A DNA stretch of 5,732 nt from CAWVVV01 sp964629165 (GTDB lineage Bacteria; Verrucomicrobiota; Verrucomicrobiia; Opitutales; Oceanipulchritudinaceae): NCBI GenBank assembly GCA_964629165.1, contig CAZVQJ010000177.1, positions 1 through 5,732 of the forward strand. The letters are read 5' to 3'. Both the position numbers and the translations under genes were made by a program. Shown one piece after another: positions 1-4,519 of the stretch (its first letter is position 1; the number at the start of each line of letters is the position of its first letter). A model generated the notes under the pieces. That model worked only from the letters and a program-made list of their open reading frames with translations. It ran no database searches and was not told where the DNA came from.

Positions 1-50
1 GGTGGCTGTTAACCACTTGGTCGCAGGTTCGAATCCTGCCTGAGCAGCCA
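1..50 (+). tRNA. tRNA-Asn (anticodon GTT), 5' part outside the window
   Basis: This is the 3' two thirds of a tRNA. The anticodon stem GGTGG (1-5) pairs with CCACT (13-17, with one G-U pair) around the loop CTGTTAA (6-12), which puts the anticodon GTT at 8-10 and specifies asparagine. A five-base variable loop (18-22) follows. The T arm has stem GCAGG/CCTGC (23-27 and 35-39) and the canonical loop TTCGAAT (28-34). The 3' acceptor strand CTGAGCA (40-46), discriminator G47 and an encoded CCA (48-50) end the gene. The matching 5' acceptor strand and the D arm lie left of the window edge, so the start cannot be placed. A short T run at 51-54 follows the CCA but has no separate hairpin. Confidence 0.95.
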
Positions 51-371
51 TTTTACCGCAAATAAGAGCCTTGTTCGTGGCTGGTTGAAAACCTTACCCA
101 AGTTCATCATGACTCGCCAGCGAGCCGACAGGCGAGGAGGCGGAACAGGCGGATTCGCATGTGATCAATGGGGAGAAGGAAGAGGATCGGGTAAACTGGA
201 AGACAGGCACCTTTTTCGGGGGCGCGAATCCTGCTTGGACGCCTGTTCTGGCGAAGGGAGCGCCTGGAAAGACGACAGACGAAATTCCGGAAAGTTTTCA
301 TTGCCATGAATGGTGTCGCCACCCAGCTTGAGCGTTTTTCTGCGAAGAACGACCCTTTCAAAAATCGTCTT
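51..371. other. Intergenic region between tRNA-Asn and rplY
   Basis: No convincing gene is seen in these 321 bases. A TTG-started frame at 85-309 gives a Gly/Arg-rich peptide that resembles no family I know. The rplY frame is open further upstream, with an ATG at 306, but the family N terminus begins at 372. Visible elements are a 17-base purine run (170-186), a small stem CGCC/GGCG (240-243 with 250-253) nested inside GGCGC/GCGCC (221-225 with 260-264), and an imperfect 8-bp hairpin at 333-351 (CGTTTTTC with GAAGAACG, loop TGC, one G-U pair) shortly before the rplY start. The region probably carries the promoter and leader of the operon, but I find no good -35/-10 pair on inspection. Confidence 0.5.
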
Positions 372-998
372 ATGAAACAAGTAGCTCTCAAAGTAAAGAC
401 GCGCGACGCGCTGGGCCGGGGTCCGGTCAATCGTCTGCGTGCGGAGGGGCAGATTCCAGCCGTTGTCTACGGCGAGAGTGGCGTCCGGCACCTGCAGGTC
501 GATGCGCACGAGTTCTCGCTGGCGTGGCGGAGGATTGGTAATCGTGCCTCTCTGCTTGAACTCCACACGGAAGGGACGGAAGAGACGACGTTCGCGATCA
601 TCAAGGAATTTCAGCGTGATGCGCAATCGGACCAGTTTCTCCATATTGATCTGCTGGAGGTCGTTCGCGGTAAGGAGATGGAGGCCGACATTCCGGTGCA
701 CACGACGGGCACGCCCTACGGCGTGAAGAACGAACAGGGAGTGCTGGAGGTTGTGACCTATGAATTGACGGTGCGTTGCCGTCCCCGGGACCTGCCGGAG
801 AGCATTGTTGTGCCGGTGGCGGACCTGAAGGTCGGCGACATTGTGCGCGTCGAGGATCTCGCGGCGATCGAAGGCATCACTTTCATCAACGACCCGGAGC
901 TGGTTGTGGTGGCCTGTGTCGGTTCGTCGGGCGGACGCAGCGGCGATGAGGCTGAAGAAGCGGAAGAAGTGGAAGAGGAAGAAACCGCTTCGGCCTAG
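372..998 (+). CDS. rplY: 50S ribosomal protein bL25, two-domain Ctc/TL5 type
   Basis: This encodes 208 residues of a large-subunit ribosomal protein that binds 5S rRNA in the central protuberance. The N-terminal 5S-binding domain (about residues 1-90) shows the family pattern GRGPVNRLRAEGQIPAVVYG at 15-34 and FLHIDLLEV before the domain boundary. The C-terminal beta domain of the Ctc/TL5 type follows (about 95-187), then an acidic tail (192-208, mostly Glu) that begins DEAEEAEE. E. coli L25 has only the first domain, so this is the long form, sometimes named Ctc or general stress protein. The frame extends up to an ATG at 306, but those 22 residues are not family-like, whereas MKQVALKVKTRD at 372 matches the usual N terminus. 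There is no Shine-Dalgarno sequence before 372. A GC-rich hairpin and then pth follow. Confidence 0.93.
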   Translation: MKQVALKVKTRDALGRGPVNRLRAEGQIPAVVYGESGVRHLQVDAHEFSLAWRRIGNRASLLELHTEGTEETTFAIIKEFQRDAQSDQFLHIDLLEVVRGKEMEADIPVHTTGTPYGVKNEQGVLEVVTYELTVRCRPRDLPESIVVPVADLKVGDIVRVEDLAAIEGITFINDPELVVVACVGSSGGRSGDEAEEAEEVEEEETASA

Positions 999-1009
999 GA
1001 TTATTTTTC

Positions 1010-1046
1010 GGACCCGGAGCTTCTGCGCGGGTCCATTGTTCTTTAT
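1010..1046 (+). terminator. Possible attenuator or weak terminator between rplY and pth
   Basis: GGACCCG (1010-1016) and CGGGTCC (1028-1034) form a perfect 7-bp GC-rich stem around an 11-base loop. An ATTGTTCTTTATT stretch, T-rich but interrupted, follows. It begins 11 bases after the rplY stop and ends shortly before the pth ATG at 1053. The shape resembles an intrinsic terminator, but the U tract is imperfect and pth follows at once. Partial attenuation or mRNA processing is therefore more likely than full termination. The role is inferred. Confidence 0.35.
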
Positions 1047-1052
1047 TACATC

Positions 1053-1706
1053 ATGTCGGTGCGTGTCATTGTTGGCTTGGGGAACCCCGGGCGGCAGTAC
1101 GACAGGACACGCCACAATATCGGATTTGCGGCGGTTGATGCACTGGCCGCCCGGGCCGGGGTCTCCTGGCGCGAGACTGGCCGGTTTTGTGCCCAGACCG
1201 CTTCTGTCGTCATTGCGGGAAGTCCCGTTCTGCTCGCCAAACCGCAGACATTCATGAATGAAAGCGGGCGTGCAGTGGGGGCTCTCTGCCGCTACCATCG
1301 GTGGGCGGCAAGCGACGTATGTGTCGTTTATGACGAGTATCAGATCCCGGTCGGCGGCGCAAAGCTGTCGATCGGCGGAAGCCATGGAGGGCACAATGGC
1401 ATTCGCGACCTGATCGCGGTGATGGATCCGGAATTTGTGCGCTACCGTATCGGCATTGGCCCCTCCGAGAAACCATCGGCGAGCCTGCAGGATTTTGTCC
1501 TCGGCCGCTTTACGCATGCCGAGCAAGAAGCCCTCGAGGCGGCTTGGCCGAGCCTCCTTGCCGGTCTCGACCTCCTTGTGCGCGAGGGACCGGTCCAGGC
1601 CATGAATACTCTCAATCGACGCAATACAACCCAACCCACCAAGAATGAGTCTCACGGTAACGAGAAATTATCAGGCAACAGTCATCCTGGACACGCGGAA
1701 GTCTGA
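1053..1706 (+). CDS. pth: Peptidyl-tRNA hydrolase
   Basis: This cytoplasmic esterase cleaves the ester bond of peptidyl-tRNAs that drop off ribosomes, freeing the tRNA for reuse. The product has 217 residues against about 190 usual for the family. VGLGNPG at 7-13 and the RHN signature (20-22) give N11 and catalytic H21. FMNESG contains N69, YDE contains D94, and SHGGHNGIRD at 110-119 contains H114 and N115. These correspond to E. coli N10, H20, N68, D93, H113 and N114, so the enzyme should be active. Family similarity ends near residue 190 (NTLNRR). The last 27 residues are polar and lie largely over the start of rpsF in a different frame, so they look like late termination rather than a domain. 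The start has no Shine-Dalgarno sequence; the leader before it is U-rich. Confidence 0.96.
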   Translation: MSVRVIVGLGNPGRQYDRTRHNIGFAAVDALAARAGVSWRETGRFCAQTASVVIAGSPVLLAKPQTFMNESGRAVGALCRYHRWAASDVCVVYDEYQIPVGGAKLSIGGSHGGHNGIRDLIAVMDPEFVRYRIGIGPSEKPSASLQDFVLGRFTHAEQEALEAAWPSLLAGLDLLVREGPVQAMNTLNRRNTTQPTKNESHGNEKLSGNSHPGHAEV

Positions 1707-1944
1707 GGACCCTGTGCAGTCCCTCGTGGACAAAATCAGCGATCTCCTGAAGGAACTGGGGGCCGACGTGACGAAGGTCGAAAACCTCGGTCACAAGGAC
1801 TTTGTCTCCGGTGCGGTGAAACGGCACGCAGGCGACATTTTCGTGTATTACGAGTTCTCCGGATCGGGGGAGATTCCCGGTCAACTGGAGTTCAAAACCC
1901 GTCTCGACAAGACGATCAAGCGTCTGCACGTTAACCGGCGCTAA
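1645..1944 (+). CDS. rpsF: 30S ribosomal protein bS6
   Basis: This encodes 99 residues, the usual length for S6, a small-subunit protein of the platform that binds 16S rRNA as a pair with S18. Visible family features are RNYQATVILDTRKSED near the N terminus (the first beta strand), the first helix with VDKISDLLKELGADV, the DFVSGAVKRHAGDIFVYYEF strands, and KTRLDKTIKRLHV near the C terminus. The only plausible start, ATG at 1645, lies inside the end of pth, giving a 62-nt out-of-phase overlap. The conserved RNYQATVILD segment cannot be moved downstream of the pth stop, so some overlap is required. There is no Shine-Dalgarno sequence (CCACCAAG precedes the ATG), and translation may depend on ribosomes finishing pth. 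The stop TAA sits between two GCGC tetramers (1938-1948). rpsR, the usual partner gene, is not next to it. Confidence 0.95.
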   Translation: MSLTVTRNYQATVILDTRKSEDPVQSLVDKISDLLKELGADVTKVENLGHKDFVSGAVKRHAGDIFVYYEFSGSGEIPGQLEFKTRLDKTIKRLHVNRR

Positions 1945-1981
1945 GCGCTCTCTCTTACACTCCAACCCGGATCTCCTCCGC

Positions 1982-2449
1982 ATGGCAGCTTCTTTCAACA
2001 AGGTTTACCTGATGGGAAATCTCACCCGCGACCCGGAATCGCGGGTGACTCCGGCCGGGTTGACGATCGTCAAGCTCGGGCTTGCCGTGAACCGGCGTTA
2101 TCGGACCCGGGACGGGGAGGTGAAAGAAGAAGTGACCTTCGTGGATATCGATGCCTTTGGCGCTACGGCCGAGACTATCCAGAAATACTGCTCGAAGGGT
2201 AGTGGTCTGTTTGTCGAAGGCCGCTTGCGGCTGGATCAGTGGCAGGACAAGACAAGCGGGGAGAATCGTTCCAAGCTGTCCGTTGTGCTCGAGAATTTCC
2301 AGTTTATCGGAGGGCGCGGAGAAGAGGCATCCTCTGCCGGTGGCGGTTACGAAGAGAGCAGTCCGCCCCGTCGATCCAGCACACCGGCACCCCGTAAGGA
2401 AGATCGCCCACCGGCCGAGAATTTCGCCGATGACGATGTTCCTTTTTGA
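1982..2449 (+). CDS. ssb: Single-stranded DNA-binding protein
   Basis: SSB coats single-stranded DNA at replication forks and repair sites and recruits partner proteins; bacterial SSB of this class acts as a homotetramer. The product has 155 residues. The OB fold covers about residues 5-110, beginning with FNKVYLMGNLTRDPESR, then the VTFVDIDAFG strand (51-60), GLFVEGRLRLDQW (75-87) and the closing strand VVLENFQFIGG. A Gly/Ser/Pro-rich disordered linker (about 111-147) leads to the acidic tip DDDVPF (150-155), close to the canonical DDDIPF that docks partners in many bacteria. The start at 1982 is fixed by the conserved N terminus. The leader reads CCCGGATCTCCTCCGC and has no Shine-Dalgarno sequence. 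It lies 37 nt after rpsF. A strong hairpin is embedded at codons 14-23. Confidence 0.97.
   Translation: MAASFNKVYLMGNLTRDPESRVTPAGLTIVKLGLAVNRRYRTRDGEVKEEVTFVDIDAFGATAETIQKYCSKGSGLFVEGRLRLDQWQDKTSGENRSKLSVVLENFQFIGGRGEEASSAGGGYEESSPPRRSSTPAPRKEDRPPAENFADDDVPF
2022..2048 (+). promoter_or_regulatory. Strong hairpin inside the 5' end of ssb
   Basis: TCACCCGCGA (2022-2031) and TCGCGGGTGA (2039-2048) are perfect inverted repeats of 10 bp around the 7-base loop CCCGGAA. The stem lies 40 bases after the ssb ATG, over codons for the conserved LTRDPESRVT segment. Such a stable stem close to a start codon could slow initiating or early-elongating ribosomes, or bind a protein, but the codons also have to encode a conserved motif. 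A regulatory role is an inference from the structure alone. Confidence 0.35.
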
Positions 2450-2503
2450 TCGATCGGTGGGACCCGGATATTTTTTCGAGAACAATCAATTTTTTTTCAG
2501 ATC
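2450..2503 (+). promoter_or_regulatory. U-rich leader of rplI
   Basis: This 54-nt gap between ssb and rplI has two T tracts, six at 2471-2476 and eight at 2490-2497, the second ending six bases before the rplI ATG. No Shine-Dalgarno sequence is present. A U-rich stretch just before a start is typical of sites where ribosomal protein S1 or simple lack of structure supports initiation, so it probably serves as the ribosome entry region. The bases before the first T tract form only a weak, bulged stem, so I do not call a terminator. rpsR, often found at this point in other bacteria, cannot fit here. Confidence 0.35.
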
Positions 2504-3004
2504 ATGGCCAACCAAGAGCTGTTGCTCCTAGAACCCATTGAAAACCTCGGCAACGAGGGTGACCAGGTAAACGTGAAATCCGGCTACGCCCGGAATTTTC
2601 TCCTCCCGCACGGCAAGGCGGTTCCGGTGACCCGGGCCAACCGCAAGCAGGTTGAGGCGTTGAAAAAACGGGCCGAGGAGCGCCTTGCAAAGCAGCTTGA
2701 AGCTGCTCAGGCGAAAGCTGCGCAACTCGAGAAGACCTCGATTGCCTTCGCTGTCCAGACAGGTCCGGGAGGCAAGATGTTCGGCTCCGTCACGGCGCAG
2801 GATTTGATCGCGCGCCTGGGCGAAAACGGGATCGCGCTCGAGAAGAAACAGGTTAGCCTCTACACCCCGGTGAAGAGCCTCGGTCGCCATACCACGCGGA
2901 TCCGGTTGCATCCGGAAGTTCTGGTCGAGTTTGCTTTTGAGGTCGTCTCTGAAAATCCGATTGAAGAAGACGAGGAAGGTACTGAAGCCAGTGCCGACGC
3001 CTAG
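2504..3004 (+). CDS. rplI: 50S ribosomal protein bL9
   Basis: L9 binds 23S rRNA near the base of the L1 stalk and reaches out from the large subunit, helping keep the reading frame. The product has 166 residues; about 150 is usual. The N-terminal rRNA-binding domain carries the family signature GNEGDQVNVKSGYARNFLLPHGKAV at 16-40, given here in spans: G16, G19, D20, then SGYARNFLLPHGKAV. A long Ala/Gln/Glu/Lys-rich connecting helix spans about 41-75. The C-terminal domain (about 76-150) contains GGKMFGSVTAQDL and the closing VLVEFAFEVV. An acidic tail (ENPIEEDEEGTEASADA) ends the protein and accounts for the extra length. The start follows a U-rich leader without a Shine-Dalgarno sequence. The MANQELLLLEP N terminus fits the family. 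Confidence 0.96.
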   Translation: MANQELLLLEPIENLGNEGDQVNVKSGYARNFLLPHGKAVPVTRANRKQVEALKKRAEERLAKQLEAAQAKAAQLEKTSIAFAVQTGPGGKMFGSVTAQDLIARLGENGIALEKKQVSLYTPVKSLGRHTTRIRLHPEVLVEFAFEVVSENPIEEDEEGTEASADA

Positions 3005-3014
3005 TCTGGCCGAC

Positions 3015-3038
3015 CCCTGCCGAGGTTATGTCGCAGGG
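3015..3038 (+). promoter_or_regulatory. Inverted repeat around the upstream dnaB ATG
   Basis: CCCTGC (3015-3020) and GCAGGG (3033-3038) form a perfect 6-bp stem. The 12-base loop contains GAGG and the alternative dnaB start ATG at 3028. It is the first of several inverted repeats between rplI and the early dnaB codons. It is short enough to occur by chance; the case rests on its place in the series. Confidence 0.25.
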
Positions 3039-3065
3039 CCGTGATGCGTCTGCAAGGGTGCCCTC

Positions 3066-3070
3066 GGAGG
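3066..3070 (+). promoter_or_regulatory. Candidate Shine-Dalgarno GGAGG for dnaB
   Basis: GGAGG ends 11 bases before the in-frame ATG at 3082. It is the only good Shine-Dalgarno match found just upstream of a start in the window and supports 3082 over 3028, where GAGG lies only two bases from the ATG. Its last G is also the first base of the 26-bp palindrome, so the site directly abuts a strong stem. Confidence 0.4.
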
Positions 3071-3095
3071 CGCTTTCGGTCATGACCGAAAGCGC
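3070..3095. repeat. Perfect 26-bp palindrome at the dnaB start codon
   Basis: The left arm GCGCTTTCGGTCA (3070-3082) is followed directly by its exact reverse complement (3083-3095), with no spacer. In RNA it would give an 11-bp stem closed by a CAUG loop, so the AUG at 3082 would sit in the apex of the hairpin with GGAGG at its foot. In DNA it has the symmetry of a site for a dimeric regulator. It lacks a following T tract, so it is not an intrinsic terminator. The structure is directly visible; the function is unknown. Confidence 0.9.
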
Positions 3096-4515
3096 TCCTG
3101 TCGAGCGCCGCCAACCGCGGGATGAGCGAGCCGAGATCGGCTTGCTCGCCGCCTGCATGCTGGAAGGCGGACAGGACACGCTGACGCTATGCATGGAGAG
3201 GCGCCTGCGACCGGACGCTTTTTCATCACTCACTCACCAGGTGGTTTACCAGGTCCTCCTCGACCTCGCTTCGAGCGGCAAGGCGGTTGATGAGGTGTTG
3301 GTTCTGGATCAGCTCCGGAGCCGTACGGTCGAGAGCATCCCGTGGCTTGCCGATCGGGCGAAACGCCTTCGCAAGCCCAGCCTCGACACCTCTCTTCTGG
3401 ACGTTGTGGGAGGCGTTTCGGTCGTCATCGAGATCAATAATCAGATCGAGACGACCGCCCATGCTCCGCACTGGCTCGAGGTGGTGCGGGAGAAGTGGAT
3501 GCTGCGGCGATTGATCCGTTCTTCGCAGAACATTGTCGAACGGGCCTACACGCAGCAGGACAAGCTTTCCCACTTCATCGACTCGGTTGAACAGGAGATC
3601 CTCTCGATCAACGAGGACCGTGTCTCGGACTCCGCCGCTCCTTTCAGCAAGGCGGTGGAAAGCGCGATGGGGCTGGTCGCCCGCATCATGCAGGGAGACA
3701 CCGATGAGGGACTCCTGACCGGTTACCTGGATGTGGACAAGATGACCTTCGGGATGCACCCGGGGCAGATGATCGTGCTCGCGGCCCGGCCCTCGATGGG
3801 GAAGACGTCGCTTGGCATGAACATCGCCGAGAACGTCACATTGCCGCAGCGCAGGAAGGGCACGGCGACGCTGGTCTTTTCTCTCGAAATGCCTGCCGAT
3901 CAACTGGCGATGCGGATGATCTGTGGCCGGGCGCGGGTCAACATGGGCCGGGTGCGCGATCGCATGATCAACAAGACGCAGATGCAGGCGTTGAATCATG
4001 CGGCCAAGGAACTGAAGCAAGCTCCGCTTTTCGTCGATGATTCGAGCAGCGTGAACATTCTTGAACTCCGGGCCAAAGCTCGGCGTCTTCATCAGCGTCA
4101 CCCGCTGGGGTTCATCATGATCGATTATCTCCAGCTGATTTCAGGAACCGACAACCGGGTGGCCCGTGAGCAGCAGATCGCGGAGATCAGTCGGGGCATC
4201 AAGGCGCTCGCCAAAGAGTTGAACGTGCCCGTCCTTGTCCTCAGCCAGTTGAACCGTGAAAGTGAGAAGGAAAAGCGCCTGCCCCGGATCAGCGATCTCC
4301 GTGAATCGGGTTCGATCGAGCAGGACGCGGACGTTGTTTTCCTGCTTGCTTCAAATCCGAAGGCTGAGGATAACCCGACCGTTCCTCAGTCTTCGCGGGA
4401 GCGTTTGCTCATCATCGCCAAGCAGCGTAATGGCCCCACCGGCGAGGTTCCTCTGACTTTTATCCCCGATTTTACCCGTTTTGAAAACCATTCGAGGACA
4501 CCTTCCGCGGAATAA
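3082..4515 (+). CDS. dnaB: Replicative DNA helicase DnaB
   Basis: DnaB is the hexameric ATP-driven 5'-3' helicase that unwinds DNA at the fork and binds primase through its N-terminal domain. With the 3082 start it has 477 residues. The N-terminal helical domain covers about 10-110 and the RecA-type ATPase domain about 195-470. Walker A is ARPSMGKTS with K241, Walker B is FIMIDYLQL with D348, LSQLNRE contains Q389, DLRESGSIEQDAD spans 405-417, and KQRNG contains the probable arginine finger R449. All key residues are present. The frame is open to an ATG at 3028, which would add 18 residues. I prefer 3082 because GGAGG lies upstream and about eight residues before the N-domain match B. subtilis-type DnaB, but 3028 cannot be excluded. 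The gene follows rplI, a common arrangement, and bamA starts four bases after its stop. Confidence 0.95.
   Translation: MTESAPVERRQPRDERAEIGLLAACMLEGGQDTLTLCMERRLRPDAFSSLTHQVVYQVLLDLASSGKAVDEVLVLDQLRSRTVESIPWLADRAKRLRKPSLDTSLLDVVGGVSVVIEINNQIETTAHAPHWLEVVREKWMLRRLIRSSQNIVERAYTQQDKLSHFIDSVEQEILSINEDRVSDSAAPFSKAVESAMGLVARIMQGDTDEGLLTGYLDVDKMTFGMHPGQMIVLAARPSMGKTSLGMNIAENVTLPQRRKGTATLVFSLEMPADQLAMRMICGRARVNMGRVRDRMINKTQMQALNHAAKELKQAPLFVDDSSSVNILELRAKARRLHQRHPLGFIMIDYLQLISGTDNRVAREQQIAEISRGIKALAKELNVPVLVLSQLNRESEKEKRLPRISDLRESGSIEQDADVVFLLASNPKAEDNPTVPQSSRERLLIIAKQRNGPTGEVPLTFIPDFTRFENHSRTPSAE
3124..3147 (+). repeat. Inverted repeat in the early dnaB codons
   Basis: GAGCGAGCCGA (3124-3134) and TCGGCTTGCTC (3137-3147) are inverted repeats matching at 10 of 11 positions, the exception being a G-U pair in RNA. 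The realistic hairpin has about a 10-bp stem and an AGAT loop. It lies 28 bases after the 26-bp palindrome, over codons for the start of the DnaB N-terminal domain. A role in translation or mRNA stability is possible but unproven. Confidence 0.4.
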
Positions 4516-4519
4516 CGGC

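Noticed and set aside
85..309. TTG-started 74-codon frame before rplY
   Set aside because: The Gly/Arg-rich composition, lack of a ribosome site and lack of any recognisable domain make it look like noncoding leader.
306..371. Upstream ATG extending rplY by 22 residues
   Set aside because: GGAAAG lies about 11 bases before it, but the added residues do not match the L25 N terminus, whereas the Met at 372 does.
490..499. 10-bp palindrome ACCTGCAGGT in rplY
   Set aside because: Palindromes of this length are expected by chance in several kilobases, and nothing in the surroundings supports a role.
165..1655. Long antisense open frame of 496 codons opposite rplY and pth
   Set aside because: It is a shadow of two clear genes with GC-rich codons. 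Its Arg/His-rich product shows no family features, and it ends in the tRNA-rplY gap.
1010..2468. Recurring ACCCGGA upstream of pth, ssb and rplI
   Set aside because: The same string also occurs inside rplY and ssb coding sequence, and its distance from the starts varies, so it is probably a product of base composition.
2453..2476. Possible terminator between ssb and rplI
   Set aside because: T tracts are present, but the preceding stem is only about five pairs with a bulge, and rplI follows immediately.
2691..2707. Inverted repeat AGCAGCTT-G-AAGCTGCT inside rplI
   Set aside because: It falls in the Ala/Gln/Leu-rich connecting helix, where repeated GCT, CAG and CTT codons readily create it, and the single-base spacer gives a poor hairpin.
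3226..4101. Antisense open frame of 291 codons opposite dnaB
   Set aside because: The dnaB frame carries all helicase motifs here. The antisense product is His/Arg-rich and looks like codon mirroring.
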